In this document: positions 1 to 11,603 of the stretch, piece by piece | Numbering within the stretch: the stretch's first letter is position 1 | Layout: every line of letters starts with the position of its first letter | Assembly: GCA_905182985.1 (NCBI GenBank) | Contig: CAJJDN010000101.1 | Span: 284,491 to 348,490, forward strand | Direction: 5' to 3' | Length of the DNA: 64,000 nucleotides | From: Paramecium sonneborni | Lineage: Eukaryota > Ciliophora > Oligohymenophorea > Peniculida > Parameciidae | Notes under the pieces: model-generated | Database searches by the model: none | Told to the model about the DNA's origin: nothing | Seen by the model: only the letters and a program-made list of their open reading frames with translations | Program-made: the position numbers and the translations under genes

Positions 1-94
1 TCATTTGAGGTGCTTTTTCAGCATAGAAAACCTGAAAAGAATTTATACACTATCTAGCAGGAGGTTTCTTTAGTGTTCCACTTCTAAGTTACAT
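1..94 (-). CDS. Partial unknown protein, running off the left edge
   Basis: An ATG at 92-94 (complement) opens 31 codons that run to the window edge with no TGA, using TAA and TAG as Gln. The visible peptide starts MQLRSGTLKKPPARQC and ends near FQVFYAEKAPQ. The segment ending FYAEKAP faintly recalls the first helix of an HMG box, but this is too short to assign. The ORF could be chance, since TGA is rare in this A+T-rich DNA. Confidence 0.35.
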
Positions 95-1282
95 TATTTT
101 CGAGGGTTTTTCAAATTTAAATTTTATGTATATATATATTTTTCGATATATAGATAATTGAAATTAAATCAGAGAAATTCTGTTATTATATTATATCATT
201 TTGATAATATTCCAATAAATCGAATCAGGATTAAGAAAAATATTAATTTAATAATTAATATTAGCAATATAAAAATTTATATTATAAATATTTTTATGTA
301 TTATAATTTATATTATAAGCATAATTGATATTAATTGTAAAACAATTAAAATTTATTGTAGTTTATTCATACTTGAAAATTAGACTCAACTATTCTCTAG
401 AAAAATTCATTTTTCGTTTAATCAATTTTAGTAAAAATTAACAAATATGAATTTTTTCAATACTTTTATTAAAATAATAATGACTAATTCTTAATTCTCA
501 AAATATTTTTTTTACTATTTTATTTTTATCCTATTTCTATTGCACAAACTTCTAATACGTATTGCTAAAAGGTTGATATCATTAAATTCTTTAATAAACT
601 ACAATCTATATGGATTGTTCTTTTGATCTAATTTTTATTTTTTGAGACAGGAATTACAAAAGTCAATAATTAATAAATATACTATTTAAGGTTATATAGA
701 AAGAATTAATAGAAAAGGCTTGATAATATTTTCGTATTGCCTATATTTAAAAAGACTTTTAGATAAATATTTTAAGTTGAAATAGTGTATTATAAAGTAT
801 AAAAATCATTTAATTTTTTAAGAAGAGGCTAGAGTTGGAAATATGAATTTAGTTGGGCAAAAGATTGGAACTGACAAACATGGGGAAGTAGGTGAATTAA
901 GATCTTCCATTTCTTCATCTTTATTTTATATTACTAAAATTGGATGTATTAATATTTCTTTTTAGCTTTTCTTCTGATTTGCTTTCATAATGAATCTGTT
1001 CTTTTAGATATTGAAGGCACTCATTCTTATTATAATTATTAAATTATTAAATAAGTAATTTAGAATCATTAAAATTTAAATCAAAAATTACATAGGAATT
1101 GAAAGTAATTAGATAAAATTTAATAATAATAGTTTATACTGTTTCACTAAAATAGAGGAATACTTCAAAAGAAAGAAATAGATATTAATATTTCTTAAAA
1201 ATTCTCAATGTTATGATGCATTTTAATATTAATTATTATTTTAAGAAATTTATGATGTCATATTATAATATCTGACAAATAC
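95..1282. other. Intergenic A+T-rich stretch
   Basis: No convincing gene was found on either strand. The longest suggestive piece is a 46-codon ORF from the ATG at about 843 that ends at a TGA. It resembles no family I know and is not annotated. Confidence 0.5.
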
Positions 1283-2473
1283 TCAATTTTGTTTCTTTTT
1301 GATAGTGAAACAATTTATATTAAGGTAAGTTGTAATTTAATTGATTACATTCTTAATAAATAAGAGAGTCAGAACAATGGTCAAAATGAATTGTATCCAA
1401 AACAATATTTTTAAGTTTTCTAAACTGAATGGAATAAAAAAGGTTAATAAACTGATTACAATGAAGGGTAACATTTCTAAATGGAATAGAGGAGTTTAAT
1501 CCTAAGTTAAGAGATGATATATTTACTTTAGTTGTAGAACAAACAATAGTTTTACAGACAATTGAAGATAAAATGATTCCAAAATTAATTAAAAGTGGTC
1601 CAGCAAGTTGACTATATATTGGAGAAGAAAACCATACAAATTCTTAGTGATAATTAATAAATATTACAAAGTGTCCAAAGTACAAATAAAGGTATCCATT
1701 CACAAAATACTCTAATAGGTTTTTTAGACTTGAAAATATTAGAGAAAAACAAAAAAATATCAGATATAATGGCAGCAATTAAAATGATAGTAATTACTAT
1801 TTTATAGAGATTAAATCCAAATAATTAGTTATGCCAAGCATTTTATCCAAAAATAGCAGAAACCTAGATGATATATAATAAAATGTTACTAATTAAACTG
1901 AAATGGCTACTAATTCTAATTCTGTAACACCAAAATTAGCTAAATGAGTATGCAATACTCCAGTATAATACTCTTTCTAATTAATAGCCCATAATCCAAT
2001 CTAACAAAAGAATTAAAAATAAAATAGTGTGTCTCTATCCATTTAAGTTGCTTAAGCAGCTCCAATAATGAAGAATTGCATAATAAATGAATCACAACCA
2101 TGATCAAATAATTAACCCAATGGTGATGATGATTATGTTCTTCTGGCTTATTTACCATCTGTTGCATCAAGAGTTTAATATGCAAAGATAGCAAATGCCA
2201 TAAAATAAAATGTCCAAGTTGGTATTTCTTTAGTTAATGTCATATCAGCAAAAACTTAAAATATACATGCTAGAATCATTATTAGAAATCCAATAAATGT
2301 TATTAGATTTGGAGCAAGCCACTATAATTGATTTTAGTAATATTTACAGTAGGATAGAGTTCACTTATAAATACCCAAAATGGATTAATCTTATTATCTA
2401 AATAAGAATATCCACCTGATACGTATTTATATTTTTTTAGATTTTCCAATCCATTCTATGAAATAAAAGGCAT
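1283..2473 (-). CDS. Ethanolamine/choline phosphotransferase (CDP-alcohol phosphotransferase), copy 1
   Basis: Integral membrane enzyme of the Kennedy pathway that moves phosphoethanolamine or phosphocholine from its CDP form to diacylglycerol. The model has four introns (26, 26, 25 and 25 nt) and gives 362 aa. The family signature DGx2ARx8Gx3Dx3D is complete, visible as DGKQARRTQSSSPLGQLFD followed by HGCDS, about 115-140 aa in. The N terminus has the KYKYxSGGYSYLD type lead of EPT/CPT proteins, and many hydrophobic segments follow. The ATG at 2471-2473 is the first in frame. It is divergent from the cyclophilin gene 120 bp away. Ethanolamine versus choline preference cannot be read from the sequence. 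A paralogue lies at 11604-12895. Confidence 0.88.
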
Positions 2474-2593
2474 TTAAATTTATTAATGAAAACAAAAATA
2501 GAAGTATCTAGAATAAAATATGAACATATTCATAGAAATTACAAAAGAAAGGAATTATTAACAAATAAAAATAATTATAAAATAAATTAATAC

Positions 2594-3147
2594 ATGATTA
2601 GAAATCCTTAAAATCCAATTGTCTTTTTTGATGTTGCTATAGCAGGTTAAAAGGTTGGTAGAATTAGAATGGAATTATATGCTGATGTTGTTCCAAAAAC
2701 AGCAGAAAATTTTAGATAATTATGTACAGGAGAATATAAAAGATTTGATAAACCTGCTGGATATAAAGGATGTTAGTTTCATAGAGTAATTAAGGATTTC
2801 ATGATATAAGGAGGTGATTTTGTAATGGTATATATTTTTAACTAAAACAGGGAGATGGGACTGGTTGTGTTTCTATATATGGAGATAAATTTGAAGATGA
2901 GAATTTTCAATTGAGACATGATGAACCTGGATTATTATCAATGGCAAATTCTGGTCCAAATAGTAATGGTTGTTAATTTTTTATTACTTGTACAAAATGT
3001 GATTGGTTAGATGGTAAACATGTTGTATTTGGTAAAGTAATTGATGCAGGATCAATGTAAGTTATTAGAAGAATTGAAACTACTCCTGTAGGTCCATAAA
3101 ATAAACCTAAATAAATTATTATCATAGAAGAGTGTGGAGAATTATGA
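2594..3147 (+). CDS. Cyclophilin-type peptidyl-prolyl cis-trans isomerase, copy 1
   Basis: Cyclophilin A-type isomerase of 176 aa, catalysing cis-trans change at X-Pro bonds, probably cytosolic. The domain fills the protein: [14 protein letters not shown], then [15 protein letters not shown] with the catalytic Arg, then the [16 protein letters not shown] block, [12 protein letters not shown], and a normal C terminus. One 23-nt intron (2828-2850) interrupts it just before GDGTG and ends in CAG. The Trp bound by cyclosporin A is conserved (CDWLDGKH). No signal peptide is visible. The gene is tail to tail with the zinc-finger gene, 89 bp apart. A second cyclophilin lies at 38368-38871. Confidence 0.95.
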
Positions 3148-3236
3148 TTTAAATAAATTAATGATCTCAAACAATATTTTTATTTATATTCAAATGGAAA
3201 ATTTATCTTTATCTTATATTATGTATATTGAAAATT

Positions 3237-4772
3237 TCAAAATTTGCCTTAATTTGATATCAAACTAAGAAGTTCATCACCACAGTGCTCATCATATTTT
3301 TTCTCTATTTTTATTGTAGCTAAAGCTGAAGTAAGTTATATTATTTATTATTCACTGAGATTCAGTTATTTAATTTACTAATCACCCATTTACATTAACA
3401 TTTATTCAGAAATTTTAAATCCTTACAAAATTTTATAAATACATTCTCCCTAATTATGTATACATTTATATTACCTCATTTAATTTAAGAATTTCTTCAT
3501 AAAGTTTTTTTGAATAAGTAAGATGTGAATTAGTTTAAACATTTTATTAACTTTTCAAAGTATAATTGTTATTGATAATATGTAATTATTTTTGATCTGG
3601 AGTTGTAGGTGCTGTTCGATGTTTTTTTTATGTTTAAAATTATTATTATTAAGCAATATGTTTTTTCTTTTACATTTTCGAACCATCTGAGAAATCAGAG
3701 CCTCTTCTTGAATGAGAATCTGATGTCTTAGTATTAGTAATAGATTATTGACAAAATGGTTATCCAATTTCCATTTTTTCTTTACTCATATAATCTTATG
3801 GAATATAATTAGGAATAATAGGTCCAAGATAATTAGACGTAGGTTTATAAGGTTATCTTCTAGTTTCAATATGTATGTTAGGTTCTTCTATAACCCATGA
3901 ATTATCTTATAATTATTTACGAATTCTTATAAAATTTAACTGAAAATGATACCTTTTTTCTTAGTCTGAATGATAGAATGCACATTCTCCTAATTTCTTA
4001 ATGCAATTAGATTAAGTACATGGTTTAGTTTTATAAATTAGAGGATGATATTCATATTCTTTCCAGCCATGACAATATTAACAATCTTCTAAATCTGGAC
4101 ATCCTCCTTTATCATAATTTAAAATCTAATGAGTTTTATTCCAATGTGGACATTCTTTTGGTTATAATTTCTTAGGATCTCTTCTAAAATCCTAAGCATT
4201 ATGAGCATAAACACAAGATGCTCGATCATGACTATAAATATTTTAAGATAATAATGTTACTTAATTGTAAGAGGACACCAAACTGTTTTGTACTAATACA
4301 TCCAAAAGTTTTTATCTTATACCATTCCATCTAATTTAACAGGTATAATCAATTCTTAATCGTTATGAGCAAATGAACAATATACTCCATAATCACAATC
4401 CTTTATATGAGTACAATATTTAGTCTTATATCTATTTGGATGATACACCTACTCTACTTTATTATGTGACAATAGACATTCATCACCCTATGGACAATTG
4501 TCAGCTTATGGACATAATTAACATCTAAAAATATAATTTTCATCGTTTCATTACTTATATTAATAATATTTTAGATCTCTTCTTCGATCTGTTTCATCAT
4601 GAAAAAATGGACAATACTTTTTTTAGTTTATTTGATGTTAAATCTAACATTTTTAAGTTTTAAATAGATAATGGTCTATATGTTATTCAATTCTAACTGG
4701 TGAATTAGGTTTGTAAACATCTATATTAGTAAGTGATGATTCGTGTGAACGAACTCTTCGACTTCCTAGCAT
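3237..4772 (-). CDS. Unkempt-like multi-CCCH zinc finger protein
   Basis: Three introns (30, 29 and 25 nt) give a 483-aa protein. The N-terminal two thirds hold about five CCCH fingers in the order seen in Unkempt and, for the first ones, in plant arginine-rich tandem zinc finger proteins: DHYLFKTQKC..CPFFHDE, YKCQLCPQADNCPQGDECLLSH, YHPNRYKTKYC..GVYCSFAH, WCPL..ASCVYAHNAQDFRRDP, and CPDLEDCQYCHGWKEYEYHP followed by CIKKLGECAFYH. Unkempt binds RNA and represses translation, and a cytoplasmic RNA-binding role is inferred here. The C-terminal third is Gln, Ser and Asn rich and ends with the stop at 3237-3239. The last intron removes an early TGA. No RING domain, present in animal Unkempt, is visible. 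Confidence 0.8.
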
Positions 4773-4944
4773 TCGTTAAATAAACTATTTTTTATAATAA
4801 CTATTTTATCAATTCATCATCATCATAAAATTTATAAAAAATGTTAGTTATAACACAATATTTGAATTCTTGTAAATATATATAATCTTATAACAATCTC
4901 ATTTAAATATTATTATGAACAAATTTTTTTAATATTTTTAAATA

Positions 4945-5599
4945 TCATAACTTAATTGAGTTTATTGAATTCAAATTAATACTACCCATACCTTAAAATT
5001 ATCTATTCTTTAATTTTCCTTTTTCCTTCTTAAAATTATCTCCCCTTGTAAATTTCAATTTATCATTTCCAAACTCTCCATATTAATCTCCTTCTCCAAA
5101 TTTCTTTTTAGCTTCAAATGTATTATCTCTCAAATGTTCTGGTAATTTTTCATAAATTGTCTCATCACATTTTTAGAAAAATCTCTTCTTCTCTTTTTAA
5201 TCTTAAACTTCATCATTAATTGGTATCACTAAAAATTAAATATCTCAATACTATTCATTTATGTAAATGTTCTTTTATCTTACAATTCTTTTTACTATTA
5301 TTTTTTATTCTTCTCCTCTTATTTTGGTTATTCAGTTTCCTCTTCTTCTTCTTTTTCTTCATCATTTTCAATGTCAGCAACAAATTTATTAGCAAGCTTA
5401 CTAATTAATATTTTATTAAAAATTACGGATGTCCTTCAACATAATATTTTACTATCTTTGATAAATCCTTATTAATCATAGGGGTTTCATCATGTTCATA
5501 TAAAGAATCTATTTGCTTTGCAGATTTCTTTAATCCGATAGATCTTAAGTATTCTACTATCAAAGGCAATACATCCTATGGAGTCAAGTCTCTTTGCAT
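4945..5599 (-). CDS. Nopp140/SRP40-like nucleolar phosphoprotein
   Basis: Two introns (26 nt at 5401-5426, and 23 nt) give 201 aa. The N terminus has a LisH-like helix pair (DVLPLIVEYLRSIGLKKSAK), as in Nopp140. The middle is a short acidic and Lys-rich tract (ENDEEKEEEEE..), much shorter than the long Ser/acidic repeats of animal NOLC1. The C terminus matches the SRP40 domain: HLRDNTFEAKKKFGEGDQYG, then LKFTRGDNFKKEKGK. Family members act as chaperones linking the nucleolus and Cajal bodies in snoRNP biogenesis. The protein is closest in size to a minimal SRP40. The start is the first ATG in frame. Confidence 0.78.
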
Positions 5600-6029
5600 C
5601 AAAATAATAAATGAAATTTATTTTAATCACACAAAAATCTCTATTAAAATTCTTATGCATTAATAAAATACTTTCAATTCACCTTAATTATAAATAAAAA
5701 CTCTTATTTCAATATTACTAATGAGAAATCTTAAACAATTATTATTAAATTATTCAATAGTAGAAACCAATAAAAATTTTATAAAATTGATTTAGTATAT
5801 ATTGGATATTATTAATACTTTGAAAAAAAAGCTCTCATAAAACCTAAATAAAAAAAATAATTAATAATTAATCTAGCATAATATGAAATTATTAACCATG
5901 TAAATAAATGAAATATTAACAATTTCTAGTAAAATTAAAAAGAAAAATCTTAATTAGTAAAATAAATCAAAAGCCTTATAAATAATTTATTCGAATGCCT
6001 CAAAAAAATTAATGTGTATCAATTATTAT

Positions 6030-7408
6030 TCATTAATTTTTAGCTAATTAAAGTAATGTATTTAATTTGTTTAGTCTTAAATCTATGTTTTATAAATCTT
6101 CAGTAGACATATCAATCTTACTTGAAGAAGTTGCTACTATTGTATTCTCTTTGTTTTTTTCTCTTAAATCTTTTAATCTTTTAATCAATCGTTATTCTTC
6201 TGGATCCTCTTATTTATATGAATTTGATGTTTTAGGATGATTTTTATTTTAAAATTATTTTGAACCCTATTGTTTAATTTATAAAGATCTTTTTTTAGAT
6301 GAAGTTGATCTTGCAGAAGGACTTTATTCAATTCGTTTTGAATTAGATTTTCTTCTAAAGGAAGATTCGGTGTCACTATCTATGCTGATATCTTTTCTCA
6401 ACTTTTTATATTAGAAAATATTACTCTGATTGGAGTTGTTTTTTCAAGACTTTTCCTTTTAGATGGATTATTATTACTACTATTAAGTGATACTTTTTAT
6501 TTATTGTTAGTTTTTGTTACAGATGGAGAGCGAGAAATATTAGAGTTAAATTTAGATCTTGATTTATTCAGAGTTTGTTATAGTTCTGATTCCAATGAAT
6601 TTATTCTTAATTTATTCTTTTTATCTTAATTCTTTAGAATTAAATTATCATCAATCAATTATTATAAATAATCTTCTAACTCAATTATTTTTTTTGATAT
6701 TTCAGCATTAGTATTTTCACTTTATAAATACTTAGATCTAAGATCATTGTATTCTTATTTATTAATCATAGTATTTGAATATTGATGATTGGTATTCTTG
6801 AGTTCAAGTATTTCTCTATCTTTTTGATCAATTATATTTTTAAGTATTTCCAATTCTTTAATTTATTCATTCAATTAAATTTGAGGGTTGGATTAACTTT
6901 TAATTGAATCTTTATAATATGATAGATTTTTTTGTAATGCTTCATTTTCTCTTCTTAATCTTATAATTGTATTTTTCATTGATTATAAATTTGGTTATTC
7001 ATTAAAATTTAATGGTAGAGGATAATGAACTTTATCAAATTCTACAATATAACTAAGTATAAGATAACGTTTATTATTTGGAGCTAAATTTTATGTTTGT
7101 AATTATTTAGATCTTTTGTTTTTAATTTACTCTAAATCTGAATATGTTAGAATATCAATATACACAGTTTCAGTTTAATTATTGAATGCAGATTATAACA
7201 TTTTTATGAAGGTTGTGTATTTCTTATAATTTCCAGTTTTGGATGCAATTTCTTCAACATATGAAGCTTAAAAATTTGCAATCCAAGAATCTCCAGTTTA
7301 TTTAGATTCAATTTCAATGTTAAGAATTTCTTGATTAGCATTGATGTTTATAATGTAAGTGACATCATGGAATGAACGTTCAATACAGATATCAAGGAGA
7401 TCTTCCAT
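6030..7408 (-). CDS. CCDC61/VFL3 basal-body protein
   Basis: One 23-nt intron ending in AAG gives 451 aa. Residues 1-150 match the CCDC61 head domain of the SAS-6/XRCC4 superfamily: DSWIANFQASYVEEIASKTGN, KYTTFIKMLQSAFN, ETVYIDILTYSDLEQ, and NKRYLILSYIVEFDKVHYPL. Residues 160-270 form a coiled coil (RLRRENEALQKNL onward). The rest is Ser, Lys and Gln rich and basic. CCDC61/VFL3 organises striated and microtubule rootlets and basal-body orientation, which suits a multiciliated cell. The start ATG at 7406-7408 lies 30 bp from the stop of the upstream gene. Confidence 0.88.
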
Positions 7409-7437
7409 TTTGAATTATAAATCAGTTAATTTATTAA

Positions 7438-8857
7438 TCAGATTTCAAAATCAGGAATAATAACATGCACTTATCTATTGGACCAATATGGTAATTCTTC
7501 AGCAATCTATTGTGCTTTGATAATAAGTTCTATGTATATATAAATATAATTATACATTCTCCCTCACTACTTCTATTAGGCATCTTTTTTAACATGCTTC
7601 CCAATAATTACATACATAAAACCTTATTGTATGAATCAGAATTTTCAAGCATTTATAAAACAATTCTATACATGCTTTCTGCTCTATCAAACTAAAAGAT
7701 TAACCATGATATTTATTACATATTTATTTGTACTACACATCCATGCCAAAAATAAAAGCGATCTATCCATATTAGTTGGATCTTATTCCTCATAAAAATT
7801 TATAGTTGTTTTCAACCAAAATTATAATTCAGCACGTTTAGATGGTGCTTTGTTTAGTACAAATTCACTTAGATTTAATAAAGGTTTTCCTACATGTAAA
7901 CTTTTGAATTAAGTTTTTGTAAGATTATTTCTATCTTATGGTAGCAAATCTTCATTTAATAACCATTCTAATCCTGTTTTAATTTGATTATTTGAATGCT
8001 CAATGTAATAAATTGACTTTTTAAATAATGGTATCACATTTTCAAAATCTGCATCTATATTTTCAGCTGGTATATCACTTTATAAAGGTCCTATTTCTTC
8101 TTCATCATCACTTACAAATTCTCTAAGACTTGGAAATTTATGCCACCATGATGCCACAGCTAAACTATTGTAAGCCCAACCTTTTAATTAATTAGATGGT
8201 TCCGAAGCCAAACATTCTCTCAATCTTGATTTTGCATCAGTATAATTTTCTTTTAATAAATAAGCTGTCTATTAATAGTTATTGATAATGATACTCCCAA
8301 GAAATATAAGAATTATTTCTAATATCCTAAAGGTACATTTTCTCTTTGCATTTCACTTAATAAAGCTTTTCCCAAAAGTATTGCCTTATTCAAATTATAC
8401 TTCAAACAATGAGTCAAAAGATCACTATATGCAGAATATACTAAAGCATAATTCGCTTTTTATCTTAGAAATTGTCTAATTATTTCTTCTAGTTAACCTT
8501 CAGCATCTTCATATCTCCTTAATTATAAATTAGAATAGACAATTCTATCTATTCATATAAGATTTACCTTCTTGAAACATCAACCCATTCCTTATCTTTT
8601 AGGTTATTAGTCTCTAAAAAATTCTTAAATCTACCAAAAAATTAAAGAGCCACTCTATATTTACCATGTTACATTTATTCAAGTCCATATCAACCACAAA
8701 TATAATTAATTTTGTACTTATATTATTCTGTTGCTAATACTGTTGAATACATTTCATCTTATTGAGTTTGGGTTGGCTCAATTGTTTAATTAATATAAAA
8801 TCTTGGAGTACATTTTTATATTGTGAAAACAGCATTTCGAACAATTTTAAAAAGCAT
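7438..8857 (-). CDS. TPR-like helical protein, probably mitochondrial
   Basis: Four introns (23, 26, 28 and 26 nt) give 438 aa. The first 22 residues (MLFKIVRNAVFTIQKCTPRF) are basic and amphipathic with no acidic residue, like a mitochondrial presequence. The body is a run of helix pairs resembling degenerate TPRs: YGLEQMQHGKYRVALQFFGR, LRRYEDAEGQLEEIIRQ, AYLLKENYTDAKSRLRECL, FDRAESMYRIVLQML. The closest general match I can suggest is the TTC19 group (complex III assembly), but no diagnostic motif proves it. It is packed 30 bp upstream of the CCDC61 gene on the same strand. Confidence 0.7.
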
Positions 8858-9027
8858 TTGGAATGATAATTATATTTAATGATTTCTTATAAAAATATGT
8901 GATAATTAGATAATAAATCATCATTCTCTTAACTTAAATTATATCTATAGAATTATTTTGTTTAATTGTTAAGATTAATCTTATCTAGATTAGAGATATA
9001 ATAAAAAATTATTTTAATAAAAAAGCA

Positions 9028-10005
9028 ATGTTTGAAGATGACTTTTTAAATGGGTATATGTCAAAAAATCATACTATTCTTGAAGGATATGCATATGCTA
9101 TTTCAGCTAATTGGTATTACTTCAACTTAATTTTAGGTATAGATAATTTTAAAGATACTTATAAAACCCATCAGGTATTGATGCTTCAAAATTCAATAAA
9201 ATTTTGAATGCTGATATAGTAGATAGAGTTATTGATAGATCAGTCTCATTAAAATAATATTCTATTCTTCCTTCTACATAAGTAAATTATGATCATATCT
9301 ATGGATTATCATCAGAAGCAAAACCAATGGTTGATTTTTTTGTTGTTTCTATTGATGTATGGCACCATTTTAAAAAGTACTATTGTTCTGGTATATATAT
9401 TAATCAATATTCATTTTAGATTATGATATTGTTGTTTTTGTTACTAAATAGCATCCTCAAATAAAAAACTATTTCTTTTGTGAAAATTTAGATGAAGGAC
9501 TATGTGTTTGCAGGGATATCATTAACATTCTCTTTGTAATTGTATTTCCAAAAAACACTGATATATTGTAAGCAATATTAACACCTATAACTCCTTGGAT
9601 GGATTTAATAAAATTTCGCACTTTTATATTTGCAATGCATAATTTGGGAATTTAAACCATTAAATTTAGTAATGAAGGCTTTATCTATTTTAACAACAAA
9701 AAAGTGCCCTTTAAAGGCAATAGAACACTTTATGATATTGGAATAAACAAAGATATTTAAATTGTTATGGCATGTTAAAACTTATCAATGCAAGATATAG
9801 AAGAAGAAATTGAAACAGATGGCGAAGAACATTAATTGGAATCAAGTAATTATTATCTCCATAATTCTAAGATTTACATGATAAATAAGAATTCTTAGAA
9901 ATTTTACAAAAAGCACTTAGTGAATAAGCTACTATTCAATTGAGTGTAAAATCAATTCAAGAAATTTAATAAACTTTAGAAAAAAATGACTTTTTTTAAA
10001 TTTGA
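9028..10005 (+). CDS. Protein with DUSP-like N-terminal domain
   Basis: Three introns (23, 29 and 26 nt, the last ending in AAG) give 299 aa. The first ~120 residues resemble the DUSP domain of ubiquitin-specific proteases: GYAYAISANWYRQFQRYL, NPSGIDASKFN, then DFFVVSIDVWHHFKKYY. No Cys or His box of a USP catalytic core follows. The middle third is hydrophobic-rich and unassigned, and the C terminus is acidic with helical stretches (DIEEEIETDGEEH). It could be an adaptor rather than a protease. The gene is divergent from the TPR-like gene with 170 bp between starts. Confidence 0.55.
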
Positions 10006-10129
10006 AATTATTATATAAATATACAAATATATAAATATATTAGAGTGAAAAAAGATAAAATTTGACTAAGAATTGGCTAAAACTTCTTAAATTTAAGATT
10101 TAACAACATTTCATTTAATTTATCAAAAA

Positions 10130-11376
10130 ATGTTTGCTCGTCGTAATGGTTCCAGATTAAAATTGAATGAGACATAGAAAAACTTTGTAATTAAGGTAAG
10201 TATTTTCATTAATAAATTTAAAGAGAGCTTGCTCTACTAATAAATCCTCACTTTCTAGTCTAAATACCAGTAATTCTTCCAAATTTTTTGTAAAAGAATT
10301 TTACTTATTTGCATAGTAATTTGAAGATAAGACTCATCCAGAAGATGGAAAACTCTTAGATTTGTTATCAGAAAACGAAAACTTATAAAAGTCTTAAATT
10401 TATCATCTTTAAATGAGTTCTTTCCAAATTCATAATGATGAATCTGTCTAATAAAGATGTAAATCTTTAATTCCTTAAAATATTTTAGATGCCTTATCTG
10501 ATGATGTAAACAACCCATAATTTAGAAGAAACATTACATATAATTGGCATTATCATAATGATCATTAACAATATCTTTGTTAAGACACAGTTTCTTTTAG
10601 TTTCTCAATAAAAAAGCATGGAATAAAAGAAATGTTAAGAGCAAAGATGGTTGATTGGATGATAGAAGTATATGGAAATTATCCTACTACCACAACATCA
10701 TAGACCTACTTTCGAGCTGTTGGTCTTTTAGATGCATTTCTAAAAAAAACATCCTAATATTACTATGATGGAGATGTTCATCTTATGGGAATTAGCTGCA
10801 TGTTTATTGCATCTAAACTTGAAGATATTTATCATATCCCATTAACAGAGATTGTAACTAGAGTTGGACATAATAAATTCAATATCTCCAAGGTGAAATC
10901 TATGGAATAAACTATCTTAGAAACATTATAATTTAATGTTTATTTTCCAACTCCATTAGATTATTTATAAAATCTATTTTATAAATGCTTTAGTCTAAAT
11001 GATAAGTAAATATTTAAGTTATTTCTTTTAGTTAGACATTACAAAATATCTATGAAACGTGTATATATATTCTGAAAATGTGTATGCATGAGCTGCACAT
11101 GCTCAATTTTACACCTAATCTGTTATCAGCTGCTATTTTAGGATATGCAGTTAGAGAATATATTGATACTAAATAAGAGAACAAAAAAGCTGATAACTTA
11201 AAACTTAATAAATAATCAGTAAATATATTATCTAATAATTATAGCAAGATTCGATTGTCAAAATAGCTAAAGTAGACTTCAATACATATAATGAATGTTA
11301 AAAGCAAATTGGTGAGTTAATTAATACATTTAAAAGCAAATACCCAGATCTTATTAATTTAGAAAAATTTTCTTGA
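10130..11376 (+). CDS. Cyclin (A/B-like cyclin box)
   Basis: Three introns (28, 26 and 26 nt) give 388 aa. The cyclin box spans about residues 140-280: LRAKMVDWMIEVYGNYP, with the Arg and Asp typical of mitotic cyclins, then YFRAVGLLDAFLKK, GISCMFIASKLEDIYHIP, and a second fold with LETLQFNVYFPTPLDYLQ. The N-terminal ~130 residues are polar, and no clear destruction box (RxxL with following Asn) could be confirmed. It should activate a cyclin-dependent kinase. The short first exon (MFARRNGSRLKLNETQ..) is followed by a GTAAGT donor. Ciliates carry many cyclin paralogues, so no subtype is given. Confidence 0.85.
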
Positions 11377-11440
11377 TGATATTTTTTTTCTAATTTTATT
11401 AATTTTTCATAAATTTTTCTATTTAAAAAATAAAAAAAAT

Positions 11441-11516
11441 TAGCTCTCCAACGGATTCGAACCGTTGATATTTGGATTAAAAGTCCAATGCTTTAACCAA
11501 CTTAGCTAGGAGAGCC
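11441..11516 (-). tRNA. tRNA-Lys (anticodon TTT)
   Basis: Complement strand cloverleaf: acceptor GGCTCTC pairs with GAGAGCT (first pair G-T). D arm is AGCTAAGTTGGTTAAAGC. Anticodon stem is TTGGA/TCCAA around loop CTTTTAA, giving anticodon TTT. T arm is CAACGGTTCGAATCCGTTG. No intron is seen and no CCA is encoded. It sits in the 230 bp between the convergent cyclin and phosphotransferase genes. Confidence 0.95.
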
Positions 11517-11603
11517 TGATTAATAAAATAAAGGATTAATTTCAAAAATTAATAGAATTAAATGAAAAATTTTTAATTATTTATTTAATTATCAATAATA
11601 TTT

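Noticed and set aside
1460..1625. Plus-strand ORF reading like a short helical protein
   Set aside because: It is antisense to the C-terminal exon of the phosphotransferase gene, whose spliced frame is complete and matches the family.
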